64,000 bases of DNA from Rana temporaria (taxonomy: Eukaryota > Chordata > Amphibia > Anura > Ranidae), in the NCBI RefSeq assembly GCF_905171775.1, contig NC_053499.1, positions 23,200,519 to 23,264,518 of the forward strand. The letters are read 5' to 3'. The notes beneath the pieces are model-generated. The model was not told the DNA's origin and did no database searches. It worked only from the letters and a program-made list of their open reading frames with translations. Made by a program: the position numbers and the translations under genes. This document shows positions 45,131-56,413 of this stretch, one piece after another (the first letter of the stretch is position 1; each line of letters starts with the position of its first letter).

Positions 45131-46080
45131 TGGCGCACAGGAATCTAATGATTTCAGAGACAAGAGATTTTTACCACCTGGACAGTAGTTCCACTGGAAA
45201 ACCAGGGTGTGGAACTGGGCATACAGTACCACCTTGAAGGAGGCTACCCACAGACCCTGAACCAGCAGGCGCCCGGAGAGAAGACCGATTGCGTGATGCC
45301 AATACCTTCTCCGCAGACTGAAGAGTCTGCAATTTCTCCAGGGGAAGAAGGACCTTTGCCACTGAGGAGTCTGGATCAACACTAGATACTCCAACGCTGA
45401 GTCGGAACCTAGCATGCCCATAATTTGAACCCTGGGTCGCACACATGTAGGGCAGGCTTGCTGCCACTGAGCTACACTTTCTGGCCTAAACGTTTAACAT
45501 CCACCCGAATCTTCGGAGGGTCTGAATGGGAATAACCCATCCACTAGGTCGGAGACAGAAGCTGCTCTCAGAAGAAAGTCGTCAAAGTAGCCAATGAGGC
45601 AAAGCCTCGCTGTCCCAACAAAATTCAAATAAGTGCGAGCTCCTAGCTGAAAACCCATGGTGCTGACGCCAGATCAAAAGGGAGGGCCACAGGCTGACAG
45701 AGACCCTTCTCTCATCACGAAGCACAGAAAAAAACACTGTGACATGTGCAAAACGGGACATGCATGTATGCGTCCCTGATGTCCGAGGACGTCAGGACAT
45801 CCCCCGGATGAAGCGCAGCTACCACCGAACAAATGGATTCCATGCGGAACTACCCGACGTTCACAAAGGTATTTAGGGCCTGAGGCCCATAGAAAACCCC
45901 AAAACTCTCGTCCTGCAGGAAAGGTAAAATTACCTTGCAGCTTAGCAAATCCCACACTGCCCAAGGCAGACCGACGTGCCGGGAGGGGAAGACACAAGGA
46001 CAGAACTTTGTTCTGTGGATAGGAGGAAACCCTATCTAGTACTCCGAAGAGACCACCTCGCAGACCCACTAGTCGGAGAG
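45131..46080 (-). pseudogene. DIRS reverse transcriptase, decayed
   Basis: On the minus strand, FRMESICSVVAALHPGD, then SDIRDAYMHVP (about 45759-45788), PVALPFDLASAPWVFS and IGYFDDFLL (45569-45595) are RT core motifs; FDD is the catalytic pair. VAKVLLPLEKLQTLQSAEKV and SFKVVLYAQFHT follow in the thumb region. Several stops and frame changes interrupt it, and a tRNA-like insert lies at 45415-45490. Confidence 0.8.
45415..45490 (-). repeat. tRNA-like insertion in the DIRS RT region
   Basis: The minus strand reads GTGTAGCTCAGTGGCAGCAA (box A-like) and, after about 25 nt, CCCAGGGTTCAAATTATGG (box B-like). No full cloverleaf was verified, so it may be a tRNA-derived SINE head or a decayed tRNA copy. 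Confidence 0.45.
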
Positions 46081-46224
46081 CAGGGAGGTTTCACTGAATT
46101 GTGAACCTGCAAGCCGCCCCTCCCACCTAGAGACAGGGAGGGAAGGCTATATACATTGGCAGGATTTGGGTGCCGGCGTGATCGGCTAATGCACCCAGGG
46201 ACAGATTAGTCCCCCAGCTGGGCC

Positions 46225-46460
46225 TTTGACGGCCTGGGAGGGTTGCCCCTAAATAATACACACACATAGTGTGTATGTATATTATGTAGGTGTATGCACA
46301 CATGTCTTTGGAGGAAACCGGAGTACCCGGAGGAAACCCACACAGACACAGGGAGCGACAATGCAAGCTCCAGGCAGATTGGCGTCAGTGTGCAGATTTG
46401 AACCAATGACTCTTTTGCTGCCAAGTAATGGAGTTAAGCACTACACCACCGTGTGCATAA
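46225..46460 (-). mobile_element. tRNA-derived SINE inserted in DIRS
   Basis: Minus strand: GGTGTAGTGCTTAACTCC (A box), TTGGTTCAAATCTGC (B box), then GTGTGGGTTTCCTCCGGGTA, a body sequence I recognise as widespread in fish and amphibians. An AT/CA-rich stretch lies at its distal end. Confidence 0.65.
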
Positions 46461-46479
46461 AACCATTCTGAAACAGACG

Positions 46480-48235
46480 CCCTGGATAACAAGGGCGCAG
46501 CATTCAATGAAGCATCACAGACCTATATGAGGCCCTGGACCAGCTGGTCCGCTAGGCTAATAACCTCAGGAGAGAGTCGGTGCTCCTCCACTGTCTGGTG
46601 CAAAATGCTCACTCTGTGAGTTGTATACAGCACTAGGGGTCAGGACTACTCCAAGATGGCCGCCGAGCGTTCAAAACGCGGCCACAGGAAAAAGGCCAGC
46701 ACAATGTAAGCTGCGCCATAGCGTGGCTACGACAAAATGGGCGCCAATGGGAGTTTTCAATGTAATTGAAAAATCTCCCAAAAAAATAGCGCCAGCGACC
46801 ACTGAGACCCCAGTGTAGTGGCCACAATAGGCCGCAAGCCAGACCCCAGCATGGTAAACATGGAACGGGTCAGTACTTTGGATCTTCTATCAGTCAGATC
46901 CATACAAGTAGGGGTTCCCGCCCGGCGGTGAGGGACTACAAAAGCCCTCAGTGGCTTTTCTCATTCCGCATCTCAGAAATTATCAAAGAAGGGCACAGAA
47001 GGAAAAAACCTACACAGCGGTCTGATTTGTGTGATCCAAAAAAGACCGAGCCCTCGGCGGAAACCCAGCTGCACTATGCAGCTTAGGAGAGTCCCTTGCA
47101 GCAGTAAAAAGCGCACCCATAAATGCCTTATTCTGCCTTTTTTTTTTTTTTTTTTTTAACTAGGTACCTAAGTCCATGGCTCCATAACAGAGCATTCCCC
47201 AGGGGATAACGGGGGAAGGGGGCACTATTTTACCGCCCGCCCGCAGTCCACCCCCCACCCTGGCACAAACTGTGTCCAGGACTAACAATAAAAACTCTGT
47301 GGGAATCCCAGGTGCTAACACCTGCTGCCACCACCAGCATGTGGGGAAGGACCCAGATACTGACTCCAATATTTACATATAGTGTGTATTATAATATGCA
47401 CACCTGTCCATACAAATAGACAAAAGCTCCTAGAGCCCTATTCAGGGCCTCTCACCCACTTGCTGCGCTGACCAGGGGTAACCAGGGGACTCCCTCAGGA
47501 GGAGACTGCACAGTGCCTGTGAGGAAAAGAACCGTGAGGTAACTTTTGCAGGGACCTGTGTTTAAACAGGAAAAGCCTCATAGGGCTGTTTTATTTAAGG
47601 ACAAGTCACAGATACAGCATAAAAAGCAAAACCATTACAGGTGTCACCAATCAGTCAGCGTCTGCTGAAGTATAATCATAAACATCTGTGCTCATCACAG
47701 GGCTTTTTACCTCACAGGAAAGCCCAATACAAAAAAGAAAAAACACAGGCCAGATAACACAGTCCCCTCAGGAAGGCCCCCTCCCCCCTGACAGCGGCAA
47801 TGTTAGCAATGCAGCAAGGGAAAGGAGCAGGGAAGTAAGGGGAAGGGACCCCCGAACCCCAGGAATGCCCAGCCGTACCAACCCACCGAAGCAGGAGGGA
47901 CTGTACTTACCCGTCCGAGCGAGGACTCGCTGACGCATTCCTGACAGAACTACAACCGCAATGGAGGTAGCTGTCGGCCCGGTCCACTGTGATTGAGACA
48001 ACACCACAGCTCAGTCATATGTGGACCTCGGAGCAAAGCTCACCGGCCACCTCAGGAGTCATGAGGTATGGCGTGGCAGACCAAGCCTCTTTGCAAAGGT
48101 GTGCCCACGCTTGCTGGTCGGACTGAGTAGACTACAAGGATCTATAATATCCAGCCTGTCTCTCAGCCAACAGTTGAAAGAAGATTCTTCAAGAAAAAGT
48201 AAAGTAAAATAAAATAAAATTTCTCCTCAGGGCGC
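46480..48235 (-). other. DIRS gag-like region, unrecognised
   Basis: By position this is the first reading frame of the element. Frames are short and broken and no Gag motif is visible. A poly-T run lies at 47140-47158. Confidence 0.4.
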
Positions 48236-48277
48236 TGGGCCCAAAGGGAGCCATACGTCCTTCTCCTTTGCTAGGCA

Positions 48278-48466
48278 GAACGAAACTGAGGCTGCAAGCT
48301 GCAGTGAGGAGGGTTATGTCTGGAGGGACCGCCCCCTGGGCGGGGCTGTTCAACTCTGTTAATGTAACATGTATTTAACTATTTAACATGTTTCTGCCTA
48401 GTCCTCTCCTGTAAACAGGGAACATAACCCACTTGTCAAGATTTAAGGAGCTGTGTCCGTCCATGG
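48278..48466. repeat. DIRS inverted terminal repeat, 5' side
   Basis: Complement of 42884-43073 with about one indel. Its outer edge continues to about 48483 with GATAAGAGAAATAGG, which differs from the outer edge at the other end. Confidence 0.9.
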
Positions 48467-49267
48467 ACGATAAGAGAAATAGGCTTTCTCCACAGTCGTA
48501 ACTTGATTGCGGCGGCGTAGAATTGTGTGCAATATCACTTTGGCCGCTAGGGGCGCTTCCGTTGTTGTCGGCGTAGAATATGCTAATTTCCTAGATACGC
48601 CGATTCACAAACGTACGTGCGCCCGGCGTTCGTTTTTTACATCGTTTGGCTGCTCCTGCTATTAGGAGGCGCAGCCAATGTTAAGTATGGACGTCGTTCC
48701 CGCGTCGAAATTTTAATTTTTTACGTCGTTTGCGAATAGGGCTGGACGTAATTTACGCTCACGACGAAACCAATACGTTGTTGCGCCGTACTTGGAAGCA
48801 ATGCACACTGGGATATGTACACGAACGTCAATCACGTCGGGTCATCCATTATTTACATAAAACACGCCCCCCCTTCCACATTTGAATTACGCGGGCTTAC
48901 GCCAGCCCCATTTACGCTACAACTTACGGAGCAAGTGCTTCGTGAACACAGCACTTGCTCCTGTAAGTTACGGCGGCGTAGCGTAAATACGATACGCTGC
49001 GCCGCCGTATCAGTGCACGCCCCTACCTGAATCTACCCCAAAATGGAAAATTGAATTATTTCAGTACAGATCACATTGTACATGAGGAAGGCTCGTCAGA
49101 TTAGGTGCTCCACCGAACCCAGCAATTCCAAATTCAAGTCCAAAAGAAGAAACAAAAATTACAAGTGTTGGGAGGCTCTTCACCCTCATACATTAAGTGC
49201 TCCACCACCAAACAAGCGATTCTCCACCTGCTAAAATACTCAATCACCTTGTAAGTGGGCCCATAAA

Positions 49268-50736
49268 TACAGCGCTTCACATTTTCCACATGTTGTTAGG
49301 TTACAAAATCCAAAATGGGTTAAATTAATTAATTTTCCTCAAAATTCTACAAACAATCCCCCATAATGACAACATGAAAGAAGTTTGTTTGAAATCTTTG
49401 CAAATTTATTAAAAATAAAAAAAAACATAAAAATCCCATGTACAGAAGTATTCACAGCCTTTGCTCAATAATTGTTGAAGCTCCTTTGGCACCAATTACA
49501 GCCTCAAGTCTGAGTATGATGTTACAAGCTTGGCACACCTATTTTTGGGCAGTTTCTCCCATTTTTCTCTGCAGGACCTCTAAAGCTCCATCAGGTTGGA
49601 TGGGGAGTGTCAGTACACATCCATTTCTAGATCTCCGGAGATGTTCAATCGGGTTCAAGTCTGGGCTCTGGCTGGGCCACTCAAAAGACATTCACAGAGT
49701 CGTCCCGTAGCCACTCCTTCGTCATCATGACTGTGTGCTTTGGTTCGTTGTCCTGTTGGAAGATAAACCTTCGCCCCAGTCTGAGGTCCAGAGCAGGTTT
49801 TCATCAAGGATGTCTCTGTACATTGCTGCATTCATCTTTCCCTCAATCCTGACTAGTCTCCCAGTTCCTGCTGCTGAAAAACATCCCCACAGAATAATGC
49901 TGCCACCACCATGCTTCACTGTAGGGATGGTATTGGCCAGGTGATGAGCGGTGCCTGGTTTCCTCCAGACATGACGCTTGCCATTCAGGCCAAAGAGTTC
50001 AATCTTTGTTTCATTAGACCAGAGAACTTTGTTTCTCATTAGAGCTTACAGTCTAGGAGGGAGGGGTTGTTCTGGAAGGTTCTCCTCTCTCCACAGAGAA
50101 ACACTGGAGCTCTGTCAGAGTGACCATCGGGTTCTCGGTCACCTCCCTGGCTAAGGCCCTTCTCCCCGATCACTCAGTTTGGCTGGGCGGCCCGCTCTAG
50201 GAAGAGTCCTGGCGATTTCAAACTTCTTCCATTTACGGATGATGGAGGCCACTGTGCTCATATTGGGACCTTCAATGCTGCAGAAATTATTCTGTACCTC
50301 CACACAATCCTGTCTCCGAGGTCTACAGACAATTCCTTGGACTTTGTGGCTTGGTTTGTGCTTTGACATGAACAGTGGGACCCTATATAGACAAGTGTGT
50401 GCCTTTCCAAATCATGTCCAAATCAACTGGATTTACCACAGGTGGACTCCAATCAAGTTGTAGAAACATCTCAAGGATGATCAGCGGAAACCAGATACAC
50501 CCGAGCTCAATTTTGAGTGTCATGGCAAAGGCTGTGAATACTTATGTACATGGGATTTTTTTTTTTATATATAAATTTGCAAATATTTTAAAACAAACTT
50601 CTTCCATGTTGTCATTTTGGGGTATTGTTTGTAGAATTTTAAGGAAAATAATGAATTTAATACATTTTGGAATAAGGCTGTAACATAACAAAATGTAAAA
50701 AAAGTGAAGCTCTGAATACTTTCCGGATACGCTGTA
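49268..50736 (-). mobile_element. Tc1-family DNA transposon, inactive
   Basis: Terminal sequence CTTTCCGGATACGCTGTA at the right and TACAGCGCTTCACATTTTCC at the left are inverted, the left having lost about 20 nt. The interior is a 1-kb transposase on the minus strand. Confidence 0.92.
49590..50370 (-). pseudogene. Tc1 transposase, decayed
   Basis: The minus strand gives an N-terminal helix-turn-helix part (SIIRKWKKFEIARTLPRAGRP), then [36 protein letters not shown] and SPDLNPIE. In active Tc1 enzymes these last contribute the DDE residues. Here the first Asp is Asn (WSNET), and frameshifts separate the blocks. Confidence 0.9.
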
Positions 50737-50896
50737 AATACAGGTCAATCAGGCTTATAAGAACCACATCATTGGTGTGATAATTCTCTGGCTTAAAACA
50801 TCAGTCTGGCTCCTCTTTACATGAAAAGAACAACCTCAGCTGACCCCATCTCCAACAATGACTTTGTATATCGGAAAGAAAAACCAGGCATATGTA

Positions 50897-51850
50897 GTGT
50901 AGTATGCTCCTTTATTTATGAAACAACTCGCCAATATAGCTACTCACATTTAGGGGCAGATCCACAAAAGTATTACGCCGGCGTATCTCTTGATACGCCG
51001 CGTAATTTCAAATTTTGCGCGTCGTATCTTTGTTTTGTATCTTCAAAACAAGATACGACGGCATCTCGGCTAGATCCGACAGGCGCCGTCGGACCTAAGC
51101 TGCAATTTTTCGGCGGCCGTTAGGTGGCGTTTCCGTCGAATTCCAGGTCGAGTATGCAAATTAGCTAGTTACGGCGATCCACGAAAGTACATCAAGCTGG
51201 CGCATTTTTTTACGTCGTTTGCGTTTGGCTTTTTCCGGCGTATAGTTAAAGCTGCTAATATGAGGCGTACTCAATGTTAAGTATGGTCGTCCTTCCCGCG
51301 TATAAATTTGACATTTTTACATTGTTTGCGCAAGTCGTTCGCGAATAGCGATTTGCGTAGAATGACGTCACCGTCGGAAGCATTGGCTTGTTCCGGGTTA
51401 ATTTCGAGCATGCGCACTGGGATACCCCCACGGACAGCGCATGCGCAGTTAAAAAAAAAAAAAACGTTTACGTCAGGTCACAGCATATTTGCATAAAACA
51501 CGCCCCCATCACAGAGATTTGACAGGCGCGCCATTACGCCGCCAAAGATACACTACGCCGCCGTAACTTACGGCTCAAATTCTTTGAGGATTCGAAAAAA
51601 AAATACGTTACGACGGCGTAGTGTATCTTAGATACGCTGCGCCCGTCGTATTATTGCGCGCAGGTACGTGGATCGGCCCCTTAGTATATTTAAAACCAGC
51701 ATGTATAAATGCCTGTGCAGGAGCTCACATGAGAAGAGATCCGAGACAGACGAACTGGTCCGAGACCGACGTCATCTGGCTTTTATTATACTAAATGTGA
51801 GTAGCTATATTTGTGATTGTCAAGTTGTTTTATAAAGGAGCATACTCCCA
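50897..51850. repeat. Outer inverted repeat around a MITE
   Basis: TATGCTCCTTTATTTATGAA and TATAGCTACTCACATTTA at the left (50907-50952) are mirrored at 51783-51845. Between them lies the MITE at 50953-51680 and about 100 bp of other sequence. Confidence 0.8.
50953..51680. mobile_element. MITE, CAGATCCAC family, with TTA duplication
   Basis: GGGGCAGATCCACAAAAGTA and TACGTGGATCGGCCCC are inverted ends with TTA on both sides (50950-50952 and 51681-51683). It carries CAATGTTAAGTATGGTCGTC, the word shared with 15727, 33252 and 48484. Confidence 0.9.
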
Positions 51851-52105
51851 TTTGTGTCATCCATCCGACCCCCCCCCCCAACAGACACTGCAGATCACCC
51901 CGGGAGGGTTTCAGCTACAGAGGTACATCACCAACCCAGAGCATATTGGATCAGCAGGTGTGGTCAGGTACCGACCTACAAGCTAAATGTTCCCTCCGCC
52001 ATCTTCTCCTCCCAATGTAGTGCATCAAGGCACAGCTTACACGAGTGACAACGCTGCTCTGAATGCAGGAACATGGTTTCCAGGCCATCACAGGAAGGTG
52101 CATTA

Positions 52106-52476
52106 GGCTGGGTTCACACTACGATTTTCCCGTCCGTCAGCCGCATACGATTTATATGAAAAACCGTATGCGGCTGAAACGGACGTAAACTTATGGAACC
52201 GCACATATGTGCGTTTTCCATTGACATTAATGTTAAAGGAAAACGTATGCATTTGCCATACCGTTTTAAAAACGGCCGCAAAACCGTGGTTGAACACGGT
52301 TTTGCGTACGTTTAAAAAACGTTTTGCCAGCAAATCGTACGCACCCGGATGCATCTGAGTGCATACGATTTGCAATGCATTGTCTATCTATACGTTTTCC
52401 CGTCCGGGCCCGTACGTTTTCAATAGTGAAATCGTATGCGGCTGACGGATGGGAAAATCGTAGTGTGAACCCAGCC
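52106..52476. mobile_element. MITE, TTCACAC group, with perfect long TIR and TTA duplication
   Basis: GGCTGGGTTCACACTACGAT and ATCGTAGTGTGAACCCAGCC start inverted arms of about 45 bp that continue through GTCAGCCGCATACGA. TTA is present on both sides. Confidence 0.95.
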
Positions 52477-52599
52477 TTAGGTGGATTTCACTGGTGGGGT
52501 CCAAACAGGCATTTGTGGGACTTTTCAGGAGAAGGGGGAAATCTGTAGGTGCTTCTGTATTGCACCACATTTTCTTTTATAATAGGTTTAACATTTAAG

Positions 52600-53705
52600 A
52601 AAACAAAAAGACATGATGATGATGTTTTTCATTCACTTTTATTTAATAAAAATGTTAAAATAAATAGATACAAATTGATCAGATGCTCTGTGTTTACCCC
52701 CCTCCCACCCAGCCCTATCATGTCCCTAAAACTCTAAACACAGCTTTACCAAAACTGAAAACACGGACTTCCAACTTTACAGAGAAGGCAGAGTATTTGC
52801 AATTCACTACCATTGGGCTTGGAAAAAAATAGAATGTATATAAAAAAATGAAAAAAAAAAAAAAAAAGTCCCCAGTACAATAGATAAGGTACACCTCTCA
52901 GTTTCATACGAAAACTTAATTATACAATTTATTTTTCTATAGAAAAAAAAAAAAGGTATGTTACAATATTTTCTTGGTTATGATATTGACAGGTTACTTA
53001 ACCCTAAAATGCAGCACGAGAGATGTGAGTGTTTCCTCACAGAGCAGAGTGTGAGTAGATGTAGACCAGACACCAACTGGAAGTCTTTTGTATTATTATG
53101 TTGAACTATTGCTCCTAGGCTGAAAACACAAAGGGCTACTGTCATGTAAACAAGGCCGGGAAAACGTGAATGAAGCGCAACAGAAGGGGAGGGATATACT
53201 GAAGATACATGTAACTGCGCACATGTACAGAGGTGGGGGAGGAGTGCTGGAACTGACGTAGGGAGATCTCCTCCAAGTCTTACTCTGACTAGGAACTCAT
53301 GTTTCCTACATAAGCACACCATGTATAATAAAAGCCCTTGCATTTCACTGGGAAGGGAACTTGGCCAGAGCAGAGGGTGAGCTGCCCTACCAACACTGCA
53401 TTAGGAATGCACACAGGCCATGATGGTCTGGGCCCCGATACAGATCCTCCAGCAAGTCAGCAGAGGCCTGCTTCCTATACAGGTATCAACACTCATGACA
53501 GGTGCTCTTTATCCCCTGTAACAAAGCAGGCATAGAATGTACAGCGATGGGATTTCTGTGGGTCCTATTTATGAACAGTGCAAACAGCATTTCTATAGAG
53601 ACAAGGAGGAGGACCAAGTCCATCGCTTTTGCACTGTTATTAGATAAGCATTTGTGTCCCTCATAAAACAAGTCACAGCTCAATAACACAATGTATTAGA
53701 AACAC
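52600..53705 (-). other. Unique sequence; possible minus-strand 3' UTR
   Basis: AT-rich, without recognised transposon ends, and with a minus-strand AATAAA at its low-coordinate edge. In human, PHF21A ends tail-to-tail with LARGE2, so this could be the matching 3' region. No coding exon supports it. Confidence 0.25.
52638..52643 (-). terminator. Candidate AATAAA on the minus strand
   Basis: TTTATT on the plus strand is AATAAA on the minus strand, inside a T/A-rich context. AATAAA is common by chance in AT-rich DNA. Confidence 0.25.
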
Positions 53706-53711
53706 AATGTA

Positions 53712-54400
53712 CAGGGTGGACCATCTATATAGATACACCAAAAACAAAACTTGGATTCAAAATGGCCGCCATGGTCACCAACCATCTTGAAAAGTTTCCC
53801 CCCTTACGTATACTAATGTGCCACAAACAGGAAGTTAATATCACCAACCATTCACATTTTATTAAAGCGGGGGTTCACCCTATTAATAAAAAAAAAAAAA
53901 ATGTTTCCTCTAGCATACAATGAGGCATAGTAGCGCGAGCTACAGTATGCCTGTATTTATTTTTTTAGTCCGGTACTCACTGTGCAATCCTAGCGAGACT
54001 ATTCCGACTCCTGGGCGTTCCTATCCAGAGGCAGCATGATTGACGGCCGGCTATGGCGCGTCACGCTTCTCCGGAAATAGCCGAAATAGGACTTGGCGCT
54101 TCACGGCGCCTGCGCATAGTCTGTGCGCAGGCGCCGTGAAGAGCCGAGACCTACTCCGGCTATCTTCGGGGAGCGTGACGTGCCATAGCCGGCCGTCAAT
54201 CATCCTCCCTCTCCATAGGCACGCCCATTCCCCGCGGGGAGTCGGAATCGTCTCGCTAGGATTGCACAGTGAGTACCGGACTAAAAAAATAAATACAGGC
54301 ATACTGTAGCTCGCGCTACTATGCCGAATTTTATGATGGAAAGTTGTCAATAAGGGTGAACCACCGCTTTAAGGTGTATCCATATAAATGGCCCACCCTG
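53712..54400. mobile_element. Mariner-like MITE interrupted by a TTAA element
   Basis: CAGGGTGGACCATCTATATA at the left and ATAAATGGCCCACCCTG at the right are inverted, with TA on both sides. Only about 150 bp and 28 bp of it lie on either side of the insert at 53862-54372. Confidence 0.8.
53862..54372. mobile_element. piggyBac-type MITE (TTAAAGCGG termini)
   Basis: TTAAAGCGGGGGTTCACCCT and AGGGTGAACCACCGCTTTAA are inverted ends with TTAA at both edges. The centre is a GC-rich palindrome around GTCTGTGCGCAGGCGCCGTG. Confidence 0.9.
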
Positions 54401-54613
54401 TATTATAAACACAATGTATTATAAAACACAATCCTTTCACCCTCTTCAGGTGGCCTCATCAGTGTACATCATTAAGGGTGCCATCTTCTGTGCCCAACGA
54501 ATAAAGTTATTCACCGGGATCTGGTGACATGGCCGTGGCACGCAGAATAAAGCCCAAATGAAGTCTCACAAATATTTCTCTTTATAATCCTGTAGCTCAG
54601 TAGGTTATGAATT

Positions 54614-56234
54614 TTAAAGTGTTACTAAACCCAGTAATATGAAAAAAAAAGTTAATCCGCTGCCCACAGCTTATAAATCTTCTTTTTACACTAAAATACT
54701 GCCATTATATACCTTTTTGGCTGATCTGTATACCACGGTCACGTGATAATCTGTAGGGTCTGCCCGAGTGCTTAGTGTTCAGGTAGGAGGAGATTTTCAC
54801 TATAGCCTGTGTCCTTATGCTGTTATGGGGGGTAGATCATCTATCAATCGAGATGTGACATCGACTCTTATTTTTTATTTTTTTTTAGTTACTGGGCATG
54901 GAGGAGGAGGGAGGGACTGGGCTGTCATTTAGGATCTATATACACGCCCACGTGTGATGTCAATACCATGTGACCTAGAAATCTTAGCTCAACAGGGAAA
55001 ATGTTCTCTCCAGCAATAGAGACCAAACTGAGCATGTGCAGCTTTGCTACACTCACTGTGTAGTATGTGGCCTTGTCAAGAGAGACCCCCTGCAGAAGGG
55101 GAGGATCTGTCCATACAGGATGAAAGAGCCTTTTTACACAATGCAGAGGAGTAACCCCTTAACCACTTGCTTACTGGGCACATAAACCCCCTTCGTTCCC
55201 AGGCGAAATCTCAGCGTCCGGCACTGCGTCGCTTTAACTGACAATTGCGCGGTCGTGCGACGTGGCTCCCAAACAAAATTGGCGTCCTTTTTTCCCCACA
55301 AATAGAGCTTTCTTTTGGTGGTATTTGATCACCTCTGCTGTTTTTATTTTTTGCGCTATAAACAAAAAAAGAGCAACAATTTAAAAAAAATATATATTTT
55401 TTTTACTTGTTGCTATAATAAATATCCCAATTTTTTTTTAAAAAACTATTTTTTTTCTCAGTTAAGGCCGATACGTATTTTTCGACGTATTTTTGTAAAA
55501 AAAAAAAAAAAAAAAAATCGCAATAAGCGTCTGGTTTGCGCAAAAGTTATAGCGCCTACAAAATGGGGAACAGAATTATGATTTTTTTTATTATTTTTTT
55601 TTTTTACTAGTAATGGCGGCGATCTGCGATTTTTATTGGGACTGCGATATTGCGACGGACGTATCGGACACTTTTGACACAAATTTGGCGCCATTCACAT
55701 TTATACAGCGATCAGTGCTATAAAAATGCACGAATTACTGTATAAATGTGACTGGCAGTGAAGGGGTTAACACTAGGGGGTGAGGAAGGGGTTAACTGTG
55801 TAGCCTGGGTGTGTTATAACTGTGTGGGGGGAGGGGGGTGACTGGGGGAGGGGACCGATGCTGTGTCTCTATGTACAAGAGACACAGATCGGTCTCCTCT
55901 CCTCTGACAGCACGTGGAGCTCTGTGTTTACACACAGAGCTCCACGTCCCTGCTGTCACCGACGATCGCGTGTACCCGGCGGACATCGCGGCCGCCAGGT
56001 ACACGCATCGGGTCTTCGGCGATGCGTCGGGACAGTTTTTACCCGCCGCGCGCCACCCAGTGGCGCGCGCGGGTAATGCACATAAAAGGCCGTTTTTAAA
56101 CGGCCACTTGGCACTTGAGAGCCGCGCTGCGGACGTATTTCGTCTATAGCGCGGATCTCAAGTGGTTAAGTTCCACAGTGAGTATAATAAGCGGACAGAC
56201 AGATTTTACTGTTGTGGGTTTAGTAACACTTTAA
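54614..56234. mobile_element. piggyBac-type MITE (TTAAAGTGTTACTAAACCC) split by another
   Basis: TTAAAGTGTTACTAAACCC and GGGTTTAGTAACACTTTAA are perfect inverted ends. It is interrupted at 55159-56169. Confidence 0.9.
55159..56169. mobile_element. TTAACCACTTG element, 1.0 kb, noncoding
   Basis: TTAACCACTTGCTTACTGGG and CTCAAGTGGTTAA are inverted termini with TTAA edges. The interior has A/T homopolymers, GGCAGTGAAGGGGTTAACAC and a GC-rich palindrome near 55914-55946. Confidence 0.85.
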
Positions 56235-56413
56235 CGCCTTTTCCCTATTACTATAAATTAACTTCCCCTCCTCAGACCTCAGTGCTTTGCGCTGGGACAG
56301 CTGAGTAACTGTTCAAAGAGGGAGCGTATACAGCTCAGGTGAGCATCCAATTGCAAACCAGCATGGGTGGCAGCCCTGGCAAATATCCAGAATGAAGAAA
56401 TAATTGTTCTCAA
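56235..56413. other. Unassigned
   Basis: No recognised feature. Confidence 0.35.

Larger units (their letters stand above)
42843..48483 (-). mobile_element. DIRS-like tyrosine-recombinase retrotransposon
   Basis: Inverted terminal repeats of about 190 bp (42884-43073 and 48278-48466) are almost identical. Between them, reading the minus strand, come an unrecognised gag-like region, reverse transcriptase, RNase H, a DIRS-typical linker and a tyrosine recombinase. Next to the recombinase end is an internal complementary region at 43107-43220 that fuses the complements of both outer edges, as in DIRS-1. There is no integrase or aspartic protease. All frames carry shifts and stops, so this copy cannot encode its own proteins. 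Confidence 0.88.
42731..49039. mobile_element. MITE, CAGATTCAG family, split by a DIRS element
   Basis: The outer ends GGGGTACATTCAGGTACC and CTACCTGAATCTACCCC are inverted. The left piece is 42731-42842 and the right piece 48484-49039. The right piece carries AATGTTAAGTATGGACGTCG, the same word as in the 15727 copy. The 5.6-kb DIRS element lies between. Confidence 0.8.

Noticed and set aside
54040..54350. Opposed frames of about 90-99 residues
   Set aside because: They lie in the GC-rich palindrome of the TTAA element.
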